Of a DNA stretch of 64,000 nt, positions 56,465-64,000 are shown piece by piece. This DNA comes from Virgibacillus subterraneus (GTDB lineage: Bacteria > Bacillota > Bacilli > Bacillales > Amphibacillaceae), in contig NZ_FOEH01000001.1 of NCBI RefSeq assembly GCF_900110695.1, positions 496,001 to 560,000 on the forward strand, in the 5' to 3' direction. Every line of letters begins with the position of its first letter. Within the stretch, counting starts at the first letter, position 1. Under the pieces are notes generated by a model. That model made no database searches and was not told the DNA's origin. It worked only from the letters and a program-made list of their open reading frames with translations. The position numbers and the translations under genes are program-made.

Positions 56465-57595
56465 ATGAAAAAAAATAAAAACCTTCCTAAAGCTTGGAAA
56501 AAGAAAAAGCAGCGCAAAAGTGAAACATTAAAATTGCAATTACTTCAGAAAAGAAAGAAACCATTAAACCTCAATAAGACACCCACATCGTGGAAAGTTC
56601 CAAGCATCTTATTTTTTGCAAGTTTGATTACCATCATTCTAGTCATTCCAACGTTAGTAGTTGTTCCGTTTGTTGCCAAGGACGGGGAGAAGAATGTGAC
56701 GATTGAAAATGATACACCTGAACAAGTCGAAATTACAATGGGAAAGTCACCATTCTCTGTTGCGGTAATGCGGGCTAACTCCGACACTGTCGAGGATGTA
56801 CCACTCGAGACATATGTTTCGCGTGTAGTGGCTTCTGAAATGCCAGCTAAATTTGAAGTCGAAGCCTTAAAGGCACAAGCGCTAGCAGCAAGGACGTTCA
56901 TCGTGAATCACCTTATGCAACAAGGTAATTCAGATGCCTCAGATGTAACAGATACAATATACGATCAGGTTTATCATAACGAAAAGGAGCTAAGGGAAGA
57001 ATGGGGCAGTGACTATAGTTGGAAAATTAATAAAATAAAAAAAGCAGTTTCAGAAACCTCAGGAGAAATTCTAACCTATAATAATGCACCAATCCAAATA
57101 GCCTTTTTTTCAACAAGTAACGGTTATACCGAGAATTCCGAGGATTACTGGGAAAATGAAGTACCCTATTTACGCAGTGTGAAAAGTCCATGGGATAAAA
57201 ATTCACCAAAATTTTTAGACCAAAAAATATTTACCATGCAGGAAGTGGAATCACTTCTAGGGGTAGATTTGCCAAACAATGATAAGCTTACAATGGAAAT
57301 TACTCGAACAGAAAGCAACCGTGTCGACAAATTGAAAATTGCAGATCAAACCTATTCAGGTCGGAAAATCCGTGAAGAACTAGAATTAAAATCAAGTGAC
57401 TTTTCCATCGAGCAAAAGAACAACCATTTGATTTTTAAAACAAAAGGTTTCGGACATGGAATAGGCATGAGCCAATACGGAGCAAACGGAATGGCTAAAG
57501 AAGGTAAGAACTACAAGGAAATTGTCAAGTACTACTACAAAGGTATAGAAGTTAACCCACTTGATGAAACAGTACCAACATTAGTAGCTAAATAA
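56465..57595 (+). CDS. spoIID: Stage II sporulation protein D
   Basis: This 376-residue membrane-anchored lytic transglycosylase acts in septal peptidoglycan thinning and engulfment. A very basic N-terminus is followed by a membrane helix (ILFFASLITIILVIPTLVVVPF). The catalytic glutamate lies in VVASEMPAKFEVEALKAQAL, and the C-terminus has GFGHGIGMSQYGANGMA. AAGGAGG at 56451 selects the ATG at 56465. The basic N-terminus is longer than I expect for B. subtilis SpoIID. Confidence 0.94.
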   Translation: MKKNKNLPKAWKKKKQRKSETLKLQLLQKRKKPLNLNKTPTSWKVPSILFFASLITIILVIPTLVVVPFVAKDGEKNVTIENDTPEQVEITMGKSPFSVAVMRANSDTVEDVPLETYVSRVVASEMPAKFEVEALKAQALAARTFIVNHLMQQGNSDASDVTDTIYDQVYHNEKELREEWGSDYSWKINKIKKAVSETSGEILTYNNAPIQIAFFSTSNGYTENSEDYWENEVPYLRSVKSPWDKNSPKFLDQKIFTMQEVESLLGVDLPNNDKLTMEITRTESNRVDKLKIADQTYSGRKIREELELKSSDFSIEQKNNHLIFKTKGFGHGIGMSQYGANGMAKEGKNYKEIVKYYYKGIEVNPLDETVPTLVAK

Positions 57596-57598
57596 TCT

Positions 57599-57637
57599 GA
57601 AGCTCTAGGATGGAAATACATCCTGGGGCTTTTTTTA
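57599..57637 (+). terminator. Intrinsic terminator after spoIID
   Basis: AGCTCTAGGATG pairs with CATCCTGGGGCT, then seven T. The rest of the gap up to the sigma-F promoter is AT-rich and holds no recognisable gene. Confidence 0.9.
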
Positions 57638-57817
57638 CGGAGGTTGAAGTATTCCATATGAGACTGAACTCCAGAAATAAGCTATATACCGACCAAAAGT
57701 AAATCAATGAATATACCAAAAACAGTCTATCAATAGCCACTGTGCAGCCAATAAATGCTTAATTTACCCTGAATTATTCAAAAAATACATCAAATCAAGA
57801 AATTTTTTTAATTTAAT

Positions 57818-57847
57818 GTATAGAATTTCCTTTTTCTGCTCAGAATG
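57818..57847 (+). promoter_or_regulatory. Candidate sigma-F promoter of spoIIQ
   Basis: GTATA (57818) followed after 15 bp by GCTCAGAATG fits the sigma-F pattern GYWTA-N15-GGNNANANT with one mismatch. spoIIQ is a sigma-F gene in B. subtilis. Confidence 0.55.
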
Positions 57848-57867
57848 GTTGTTGAGGTGATAACAAT

Positions 57868-58761
57868 ATGAAAGAAGAAAACAACGGTACTCCAAAAAAC
57901 AAGTGGAGTCGAATTTTTCGCAAGAAGTGGTTTTTTCCAGCAGTGTACTTAACGATTGCTGCGCTTCTTCTATCGGTGGTTGTATGGTATCAAAACCTGG
58001 ACAATCAGATTCAGGAAACTGAGGATGATCAAAGTTCAGAAACATATACACCAGCAGAACATGATGAGGACGCACAATCCGTTATGGAACAACAGGAAGT
58101 CATTAAGATGCCTGTCGTAAACCAAGATCAAGCAGAAATCGTAACTAAATTCTATGATTACAACGCAGAACAAGAGGAACAGGAAAATGCATTGGTCATG
58201 TTTAACAATCGTTTTTATCAAAGTACAGGCATTGACATTGCATCCGCAGACGGTGAAACATTTGATGTGTTAGCATCGTTAAGCGGTACAGTTACAGAAG
58301 TCAGAGAGGATCCCTTGTTAGGAAATGTTGTTGCATTATCGCATGAAAATGATGTTGTAACCTATTATGCGAGCCTGCAGGGAGTCAACGTTAAATCAGG
58401 AGACAAGGTTCAGCAAGGCGATGTTCTTGGTAAAGCTGGAGAAAACATGTTTGGTCAGGAAAGTGGTACACACGTCCATTTTGAAATTAGAAAAGATGGA
58501 AATGAAGTGAATCCAGAATCATTTTTCAATCAACCATTAAGTGCACTGGATGAAGCTTCAACAGAAGATGAGGGTACTGAATCAGAAGCAACGGAAGAAG
58601 AAGAAGAAAGTGTTGAATCTGATGGAACTGAAGAAAGCACGGAAGATTCAGGTACAGGTGCTGAAGATGCATCAACCCAAAACAGTCAAAACTCAAATGT
58701 TGAAGGTGGAAATACAACGGACGATACATCCGATTCATCTTCCTCAGAAGATGATGCGTAA
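57868..58761 (+). CDS. spoIIQ: Forespore protein SpoIIQ
   Basis: This 297-residue protein has a membrane anchor (FFPAVYLTIAALLLSVVVWY) and an extracellular M23/LytM domain (about residues 110-215). It pairs with SpoIIIAH in the forespore-mother-cell channel. The HVHFE motif is kept, but the first zinc histidine of LytM enzymes is replaced by serine (YQSTGIDIA), as known for B. subtilis SpoIIQ. The last 75 residues are a low-complexity Glu/Ser/Thr tail. GAGGTGA precedes the ATG. Confidence 0.93.
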   Translation: MKEENNGTPKNKWSRIFRKKWFFPAVYLTIAALLLSVVVWYQNLDNQIQETEDDQSSETYTPAEHDEDAQSVMEQQEVIKMPVVNQDQAEIVTKFYDYNAEQEEQENALVMFNNRFYQSTGIDIASADGETFDVLASLSGTVTEVREDPLLGNVVALSHENDVVTYYASLQGVNVKSGDKVQQGDVLGKAGENMFGQESGTHVHFEIRKDGNEVNPESFFNQPLSALDEASTEDEGTESEATEEEEESVESDGTEESTEDSGTGAEDASTQNSQNSNVEGGNTTDDTSDSSSSEDDA

Positions 58762-58773
58762 TCTATTAACGCA

Positions 58774-58806
58774 AACCCTAGTTTAATTACTAGGGTTATT
58801 TTTTTG
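58774..58806 (+). terminator. Intrinsic terminator after spoIIQ
   Basis: AACCCTAGT pairs with ACTAGGGTT across TTAATT, followed by a run of T. Confidence 0.9.
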
Positions 58807-58979
58807 CTAAAAGGAGATTTTGCCCTGTCATGGCGCGAAAAATGTCGAACGAATAGGGTTTTTATATGGTAAATGTGTGGTAATATAATCGGTAGTATAT
58901 AAATTTGCAAATAATTGAAAGAAAATTAGGTAAATTCAGATTTGCCGATCATATAGATGATTAGAAAGGAGCTCCCATA

Positions 58980-60017
58980 ATGCACTTTTCCAAAGCGAAT
59001 TTAATGCCTAACTCTATTATAACAATGACCAGTAATAATCAGTATACATTGGAGCAAGTTTTACAAGTTTTAAAACAGGAACATGATGAGCAAACTGCAA
59101 ATCGGCTTGCCCGAAATTTTTGCCTGCAAACAACATCAAATGAAATTAGCAAAAAAGGCATGGAATTCTTATATATGAACGGCTATTATCATGATTTGCA
59201 GAAATTGATTAATAAAAATAAAGTATCTGATTGTATATCCAATCAAAAATGGGCAGCAGTATACCAGGTGACTATTGACCGGAAATATAAGCGATACTCC
59301 CCGAGTGAAACAATAAAACAATTAGGGAATATAGTGACGGACGAGCCTGCACTGCAATGCTTAATTGAATTCGTGAAAATCAACATATATCATAGTATGA
59401 ATGATTATAGTCAATTCGGTAACTCCCTGGAAAAACAGCAATATTTGTTTGAAAAAATAGAGGACAGATTCCTGCTATCATTATTTCAAATACGTTTAAA
59501 TCAAAGTTTATTTGTCTTTTATTTAATACGGAATGAAGTGATCATGGCACGAAAATATGCATTTCGAGTTCTAAATGATACTACTTGTCCAAAAACAAAA
59601 ATAAATGTACATACAAATCTTGGGTTTTCTTATCTTTTCGACACTTATTTTCAAGGTATGTATCATATGTCAGAAGCATTGAAAATAGCTAAAAAAAATG
59701 ATTTGCAAACAGATGTTGCAGTAACTGAACAAAGAAATATTCCATTTTTATCGGCACACTTCAAGAAGGTAGAAGGAATGACAACAACAGATAAAAGCGA
59801 ACAAGCCCATATTGAAATTGCTAAGGGAAATAATGCAAAAGCAGAATCAATTCTAAGTGAGGTTCCAATAGATAGTCCCTTTAAGATGTACTATCTGGGA
59901 CTTGCAAAACAAGATAAACACATACTTCTTCAATCATATAACAGCTTTATTGAGAACCGTAGTGATTATTTCTTCAGCAGACTACCACTTCAATCAATCC
60001 GTGAAATGGGTGCGTAA
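58980..60017 (+). CDS. AimR-like peptide-pheromone receptor, no HTH
   Basis: This 345-residue all-helical, TPR-like protein aligns, from memory, with the C-terminal 340 residues of phage AimR receptors (RRNPP family). Examples are YTLEQVLQVLKQEHDEQTA against the AimR segment after its HTH, and the C-terminal FFSRLPLQSIREMGA against the AimR ending with RLPLLELQKMG. AAAGGAG (58965) is well placed for the ATG, so the roughly 40-residue N-terminal helix-turn-helix of AimR appears truly absent. AimR binds a hexapeptide and controls lysis-lysogeny; this copy lies in core genome between spoIIQ and spoIIID, with no phage genes, and is followed by a small peptide gene. Its target is unknown. Confidence 0.8.
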   Translation: MHFSKANLMPNSIITMTSNNQYTLEQVLQVLKQEHDEQTANRLARNFCLQTTSNEISKKGMEFLYMNGYYHDLQKLINKNKVSDCISNQKWAAVYQVTIDRKYKRYSPSETIKQLGNIVTDEPALQCLIEFVKINIYHSMNDYSQFGNSLEKQQYLFEKIEDRFLLSLFQIRLNQSLFVFYLIRNEVIMARKYAFRVLNDTTCPKTKINVHTNLGFSYLFDTYFQGMYHMSEALKIAKKNDLQTDVAVTEQRNIPFLSAHFKKVEGMTTTDKSEQAHIEIAKGNNAKAESILSEVPIDSPFKMYYLGLAKQDKHILLQSYNSFIENRSDYFFSRLPLQSIREMGA

Positions 60018-60098
60018 ACCTCCAGAGTAATTTTTATTTAAATGGTGTTTTTTGAAAATAGGGTGTAATTTAATAGTAAACATAAAGGAGGAAAAAAA

Positions 60099-60227
60099 TT
60101 GAAAAAGTTAGCAGCTATTGCAGGCATTAGTTTATTAATATTAATGAGTAGCACATTTCATTTTGATGAACTTGCAATCGACGAACAGCCAACTTATCAT
60201 GATCCAGAATTAGGCGACCTCGATTAA
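60099..60227 (+). CDS. Small AimP/Phr-like secreted peptide precursor
   Basis: The 42-residue frame starts at TTG 60099 behind a strong AAAGGAGGA site. It has a Lys-Lys start and hydrophobic core (KKLAAIAGISLLILMSS) of a Sec signal peptide, then a short acidic tail ending YHDPELGDLD. It lies 81 bp after the AimR-like gene, where aimP stands in phage arbitrium operons. The mature signal would be cut from the C-terminal tail; unlike phage AimP, which ends in an xxxRGA-type hexapeptide, this one is acidic. Confidence 0.7.
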   Translation: MKKLAAIAGISLLILMSSTFHFDELAIDEQPTYHDPELGDLD

Positions 60228-60638
60228 TTATCTAGCGTAATTTTGTAGAAAAAACACGCTAAAAAGTGATTTTCGATAGAAGTCAAACACCCTATTTTCT
60301 TTTTTATATTTCTTTTTGAAAAAATACTTCTTGTCCTCATCCCCAAAAGATGTAAATTTAATCATAATCCTCTCTGTACATTAATAAAATATTACAAACC
60401 AAGCAATCAGAAAAGTCTGAGGTGAGAGCTTGTGTAGCTTTCCATCTACCCACCACAAAATAACCCACTACATAGACAAAACATCATATAACACGGACCA
60501 TTTTGTCCATGTTCATAACAAAACCATAGTAGCAGCTGCACATGAGTATTTGTCAGTAGATAAGTGAGCAGCATAAAAATTGTATCACCTTGTCTCGATC
60601 CACACCTCGGAAATATCCAACTTAGGGAGGCGAACGGT
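60228..60638. other. Gene-free leader upstream of spoIIID
   Basis: This 411-bp AT-rich stretch begins with TAGCGT...ACGCTA, an imperfect hairpin after the small peptide gene that might terminate its transcript. Later it contains GGACCATTTTGTCC and AGCAGCTGC, short palindromes. A frame from GTG 60564 reads in phase into spoIIID but has no ribosome site. I found no convincing sigma-E promoter. Confidence 0.4.
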
Positions 60639-60923
60639 GTGCACGATTACATCAAAGAGAGGACTATCAGGATAGGGAAATATGTCGTGGAGACGAGGAA
60701 AACCGTCCGAGTGATAGCAAAAGAATTTGGTGTTTCCAAAAGCACAGTCCATAAAGATCTGACAGAGCGATTACCAGAAATAAACCCAGAACTCTACAAT
60801 GAAGTAAAACACATACTCGATTACCACAAATCAATCCGCCATCTCCGTGGAGGAGAAGCAACCCGTAACAAGTACAGACTAGATCAAAAAACTGAAGACT
60901 CCACAGTCAAACCAGTCGGGTGA
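60639..60923 (+). CDS. spoIIID: Sporulation transcription factor SpoIIID
   Basis: This 94-residue DNA-binding protein of the mother cell begins HDYIKERTIRIGKYVVETRKTV and has the helix-turn-helix VRVIAKEFGVSKSTVHKDLTERLPEI. HKSIRHLRGGEATRNKY follows in the basic C-terminal part. GTG 60639 follows AGGGAGG with 8-nt spacing and gives the same N-terminus as B. subtilis SpoIIID. It modulates sigma-E genes. Confidence 0.96.
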   Translation: MHDYIKERTIRIGKYVVETRKTVRVIAKEFGVSKSTVHKDLTERLPEINPELYNEVKHILDYHKSIRHLRGGEATRNKYRLDQKTEDSTVKPVG

Positions 60924-61059
60924 TACTTATTTAGGGGGAATATTACTTTGCATGAGAGTTAGCCTGACAAACAACATCCCTATCCTTAAGGAGGTGGTGG
61001 AGCGACAACAGAAAGAATACACAGCAAGAGTTTTCCACTTCACAGTAGGACAAAACAGG

Positions 61060-61095
61060 AACCCAGCCGAATTGAGATAATCGGCTGGGTTTTTG
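61060..61095 (+). terminator. Intrinsic terminator after spoIIID
   Basis: AACCCAGCCGA pairs with TCGGCTGGGTT, followed by TTTGG. The 413-bp gap from spoIIID to the NERD gene holds this terminator, a doubtful small frame (60952-61080) and the repeat array listed next. Confidence 0.9.
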
Positions 61096-61145
61096 GTCTG
61101 TGGCATTTGTGGGTGCGATCGAGAGACAGGTTTGGACAGGAAGAT

Positions 61146-61337
61146 ATATCAACTTCTTTGGGTGGATATCAACTCGGATAAGGAAATATCAACCTTTGAA
61201 GCACGATATCAACTGTAGTTAACGTATATCAACCTGAATAGAAGTATATCAACCCTTATCAGGATATATCAACTGCACAAACAGATTATCGACCATAACA
61301 GGTGAATATCAACTTTGATGGCGAGATATCAGCATCT
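61146..61337 (+). repeat. Array of 20-nt units, ATATCAAC core (proximal)
   Basis: ATATCAAC or a one- to two-base variant starts at 61146, 61166, 61186, 61206, 61226, 61246, 61266, 61286, 61306 and 61326, an exact 20-nt phase. Each 8-nt core is followed by 12 bases that differ in every unit. The last unit ends at the 3' end of the minus-strand NERD gene. Confidence 0.9.
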
Positions 61338-62363
61338 TTATAGCTTATCAAAAATAAGAGTACTCATTATTTCTTTTGGTAGGTAAGAAACTTGAGGGAA
61401 ATTTCCTAATACAGGGGAAATATATTTTCTTCCCTTGTTTCCCCCGGAGTGTTCTAAGTTCATTCCGTTTAATATTAAATACGCCGTCCTTGGCGAACTT
61501 ATCCGAAGAAGGTCACGGCACTGTTTATTGGTAATAGTATCGCCATGTAATAAAAAGTGGTCAAGAATAACTCGTTCGTGCGCGTTGTAACTAATTGCAT
61601 TACACTTCTGGCAGGACCATTTTCCAGCTAGCCGCGTCATGGGAGAGTAGTTACACTGTTCACATGGTACTCCTTTAATTAATTGCTGATCATCTATATT
61701 GTAATAATCTAGTATGTTTGTACGAAGGGGTTGATCTTCCTGTAGGAGAGTTTTGCTGAGTTTTCGTATTGCCGCAGTCGTCAAAACATCTTTCGCGTGC
61801 GTTTCATGTAGCCTGTTCAAATGCTGGTGCAAACTTTCGGTGTGAATAATCTTGTGATAAACTTCTGGGTCCTGATGGATGTTTTCAATAATGGTTGAGG
61901 GATATGCGATGACAACAAGTGTCTCTATTGGCACATTATAGATCCCATGCTTCTCCAGCCATTGCTGCAAGTGTGTCTTTTGGGCCTCAGCCTGTAAAAT
62001 AGGATCTTTGAAGGCATTCACTTCTCCCTTAACCTCCTGTGTCATTTGATTTTGTTTAGAATCATACTTCAAATTGCCTTTGTAATTTTTAACTTCAAGT
62101 ATATAAATGAGTTTTTTTGTTAGTATGAGTGTGTCGATTTGAAAATAAAAAGGGGGATTTGGTAATCGGATACCTTGAAAAATGAAGAAATCTTTTTGTG
62201 GGTAAGTGGAGAGCTTGTAGTCCACATTCCTTTCACCATCGAAGCCTGCTTTCTCCTTCCTGTAAGCAGAGATGATACTATTGTTTCTCGCGTATCTTTC
62301 ATGAAAACGTCTGAATAAAGCTTCGTAAATGAGAAGATCATATATTTTTAATCTGTATTTCAT
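61338..62363 (-). CDS. NERD-domain nuclease-related protein
   Basis: This 341-residue minus-strand protein is the only one of its strand in the window. An N-terminal NERD domain (about residues 25-150) carries KAGFDGERNVDYKL, the D-x-LEVKN nuclease-type motif in QIDTLILTKKLIYILEVKNYKG and a Q-containing helix. The C-terminal half has a zinc-ribbon CEQC...CQKC near residue 240 and a helical end. NERD proteins are putative PD-(D/E)XK-type nucleases of unknown role. I chose ATG 62363 (MKYRLKIYDLLIYEAL); GTG 62381 is an alternative with its ribosome site too close. Confidence 0.85.
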   Translation of the reverse strand: MKYRLKIYDLLIYEALFRRFHERYARNNSIISAYRKEKAGFDGERNVDYKLSTYPQKDFFIFQGIRLPNPPFYFQIDTLILTKKLIYILEVKNYKGNLKYDSKQNQMTQEVKGEVNAFKDPILQAEAQKTHLQQWLEKHGIYNVPIETLVVIAYPSTIIENIHQDPEVYHKIIHTESLHQHLNRLHETHAKDVLTTAAIRKLSKTLLQEDQPLRTNILDYYNIDDQQLIKGVPCEQCNYSPMTRLAGKWSCQKCNAISYNAHERVILDHFLLHGDTITNKQCRDLLRISSPRTAYLILNGMNLEHSGGNKGRKYISPVLGNFPQVSYLPKEIMSTLIFDKL

Positions 62364-62488
62364 AGTAGTCAGTGGAACCACTCCCTTTCTTGTATTAATA
62401 GTAATTATTCTACAAACTTTAACAATTTCCTTCTTAAAGTTCTTTCAATTATGTGAACAATTGACTGTAGAGAGGGCTATAATTGGTT

Positions 62489-62600
62489 ATATCAACCGGA
62501 GAACGGATATATCGACCTCAGTCTGGATTTATCGATCGGGAAACGAATATATCGACCTCAACCCTGGTATATCAACCGGAAATCGGATATATCAACCCAC
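62489..62600 (+). repeat. Array of 20-nt units, ATATCRAC core (distal)
   Basis: Cores start at 62489, 62509, 62529, 62549, 62569 and 62589, again an exact 20-nt phase, reading ATATCAAC, ATATCGAC or TTATCGAT. They belong to the same family and point in the same direction as the array at 61146, so the two arrays flank the NERD gene. The remaining 434-bp gap to mbl has no other gene. Confidence 0.85.
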
Positions 62601-62719
62601 AAAATTATACAACCCACTCCAACACCACAAAATATCATATCCCATACCCTAACTATCCTATATCAAAACAATTCTTCACTACCTTTTTTTCAAAATTTGC
62701 AGTTATATGTGGATTTTTG

Positions 62720-62728
62720 TGGTAAAAT
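62720..62728 (+). promoter_or_regulatory. Possible extended -10 promoter of mbl
   Basis: TGGTAAAAT is an extended -10 element 70 bp before the mbl ATG; no good -35 at standard distance was found. Confidence 0.35.
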
Positions 62729-62797
62729 ATAATATTAGTAGCATTGTGTTCTCTTACAGATGCGAGAAAGTAATTGTAGCAGGGAGGATCTAAATTA

Positions 62798-63799
62798 ATG
62801 TTTTCTAGGGATATCGGAATCGACCTTGGAACTGCCAATGTGTTGATACATGTAAAAGGTAAAGGAATTGTTTTAGACGAACCATCTGTTGTTGCGATGG
62901 ATCGTAATACAGGCCGTGTGCTTGAAGTAGGCGAAGCGGCGCGTCGCATGGTTGGACGTACACCAGGAAATATTGAGGCCATTCGTCCATTGAAAGATGG
63001 TGTGATTGCTGACTTTGATGTTACAGAAGCTATGTTAAAGCATTTTATAAATAAAATTAATGTAAGAGGTTTTCTTTCTAAGCCGAGAATGCTTATTTGC
63101 TGCCCGACAAATATTACAAAGGTGGAGCAAAAAGCGATTAAAGAAGCGGCTGAGAAATCTGGAGGTAAACGCGTTTATCTTGAAGAAGAGCCTAAAGTTG
63201 CAGCGATTGGAGCTGGCATGGAAATCTTCCAGCCGAGCGGAAATATGGTCGTTGATGTTGGTGGAGGAACCACAGACGTAGCAGTACTATCAATGGGTGA
63301 TATCGTAACAGCTGAGTCGATAAAAATGGCTGGGGACAAGTTTGATGCTGAGATTCTTCAATACATAAAAAAAGAATACAAATTGCTAATTGGTGAACGT
63401 ACAGCAGAAGATATTAAAATAAATGTAGCGACTGTTTTTAAAGGTGGACGCCAAGAACAAATGGACATTCGCGGGCGTGATATGGTATCTGGTTTGCCGC
63501 GCACAATTACAGTCTATTCTGATGAAATTGAAGAAGCACTGCGTGAGCCTGTCTCATTAATTACGCAGGGTGCTAAACTGGTACTTGAGCGAACACCACC
63601 AGAATTATCAGCCGATATTATCGATCGTGGTGTCATTTTGACAGGTGGCGGAGCACTAATCCACGGTATCGATCAACTATTGGCCGAAGAATTAAAGGTT
63701 CCTGTTTTTATGTCAGAAGAGCCAATGAATTGTGTCGCAAAAGGTACAGGCATTATGTTAGAGAACATCGATAAAATTGAACGGAAAAAAATTGGCTAA
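62798..63799 (+). CDS. mbl: Actin-like cell-shape protein Mbl
   Basis: This 333-residue MreB-family ATPase begins FSRDIGIDLGTANVLIHVKGKGIVL (phosphate 1 loop). It has VVDVGGGTTDVAVLS (phosphate 2) and ILTGGGALIHGIDQLL (adenosine site). It guides lateral wall synthesis. The position after spoIIID and before flhO identifies it as Mbl. AGGGAGGAT precedes the ATG. Confidence 0.96.
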   Translation: MFSRDIGIDLGTANVLIHVKGKGIVLDEPSVVAMDRNTGRVLEVGEAARRMVGRTPGNIEAIRPLKDGVIADFDVTEAMLKHFINKINVRGFLSKPRMLICCPTNITKVEQKAIKEAAEKSGGKRVYLEEEPKVAAIGAGMEIFQPSGNMVVDVGGGTTDVAVLSMGDIVTAESIKMAGDKFDAEILQYIKKEYKLLIGERTAEDIKINVATVFKGGRQEQMDIRGRDMVSGLPRTITVYSDEIEEALREPVSLITQGAKLVLERTPPELSADIIDRGVILTGGGALIHGIDQLLAEELKVPVFMSEEPMNCVAKGTGIMLENIDKIERKKIG

Positions 63800-63800
63800 T

Positions 63801-63860
63801 TAGAAAACTTGCTTAACTTCATGCTTTAGTAGTAAAAGCTTTAGTAATCTTGCTTAACTG
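63801..63860 (+). repeat. Two-hairpin dispersed repeat, copy 7 (degenerate)
   Basis: TAGAAAACTTGCTTAACTTC then GCTTTAGTAGTAAAAGC and TGCTTAACTG preserve the order of the repeat but with several losses. It lies directly after the mbl stop. Confidence 0.5.
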
Positions 63861-63921
63861 ATTAGAAATAACACACTATATAACTTCTTGAAATAATCAC
63901 CTTTTAAGGGGGTTGGAAATC

Positions 63922-64000
63922 TTGCTTAGAGGATTTTATACAGCAGCCAGCGGAATGCTTTCGCAGCAACGCGCACAGGAAGCTTTATCAAATAATATTG
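63922..64000 (+). CDS. flhO: Flagellar basal-body rod protein FlhO, N-terminus
   Basis: Only the first 26 codons are in the window. The TTG at 63922 follows AAGGGGG and reads LLRGFYTAASGMLSQQRAQEALSNNI-like sequence, the N-terminal signature of flagellar rod/hook proteins (FlgF/FlgG/FlhO family). In B. subtilis flhO follows mbl. The gene continues past the right edge. Confidence 0.85.
   Translation, partial: MLRGFYTAASGMLSQQRAQEALSNNI

Noticed and set aside
60564-60638. 25-codon N-terminal extension of SpoIIID
   Set aside because: It has no ribosome site and reads through the AGGGAGG that serves GTG 60639.
60952-61080. 42-codon frame after spoIIID
   Set aside because: The ribosome site is 13 nt away, the stop lies inside the terminator loop, and no family is recognisable; more likely untranslated sequence before the terminator.
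61146-61337. CRISPR array
   Set aside because: The constant part is only 8 nt and the unit 20 nt, far below CRISPR repeat and spacer sizes, and no cas gene is nearby.

Overview
The window is a 64 kb, AT-rich stretch of a Firmicutes chromosome, from a spore-forming, flagellated member of the Bacillaceae. The gene order from fadF through pyrG-spo0F-fbaA-tal-murA2-glpX-rho-rpmE-tdk-prfA-prmC-spoIIR-ywlB/C/D/E/F/G-glyA-upp, the atp operon, ywmB-murAA, spoIID-spoIIQ, spoIIID-mbl-flhO follows the corresponding Bacillus subtilis region (recalled, not computed). The insertions relative to it suggest a Virgibacillus/Oceanobacillus/Lentibacillus-like genus; that assignment is inference. No rRNA, tRNA, IS element, prophage or CRISPR array was found.

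Layout. 1-11.3 kb: fatty-acid and branched-chain acyl-CoA catabolism: FadF fragment, thiolase, 3-hydroxybutyryl-CoA dehydrogenase, two acyl-CoA dehydrogenases, MeaB, a TetR regulator and a fused isobutyryl-CoA mutase. A palindromic TetR-type operator and a CcpA cre-like site lie before the thiolase. 12-24.7 kb: housekeeping core (rpoE, pyrG, spo0F, fbaA, tal, murA2, glpX, rho, L31 type B, tdk, prfA, prmC). 24.8-35.4 kb: spoIIR, the ywl genes around a DnaA-box cluster, glyA, upp, mnaA and a secreted Vpr-like protease. 35.5-43.2 kb: the complete nine-gene atp operon, interrupted by dispersed repeats. 43.8-46.2 kb: ywzB, ywmB, murAA. 46.5-56.3 kb: a dpp-ykf operon for uptake and breakdown of peptidoglycan-derived peptides. 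56.4-64 kb: spoIID, spoIIQ, an AimR-like receptor with a small secreted-peptide gene, spoIIID, a NERD-domain gene, mbl and the start of flhO.

Most unusual content. (1) An AimR-family receptor lacking the N-terminal helix-turn-helix region, followed by an unlisted 42-codon peptide gene, sits in core genome between sporulation genes rather than in a phage. (2) At least seven intergenic arrays have 20-21 nt units, nearly all carrying a TCAA or TCGA core next to variable sequence; two of them, with strict 20-nt phase, flank the NERD-domain gene. (3) A dispersed two-hairpin repeat occurs about seven times, once inside the atp operon. (4) A larger hairpin-bounded element occurs three times, once between atpD and atpC. 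(5) spoIIR and ywmB share a leader motif that can pair with their own Shine-Dalgarno sequences. (6) A dense DnaA-box cluster lies upstream of tsaC/ywlC.
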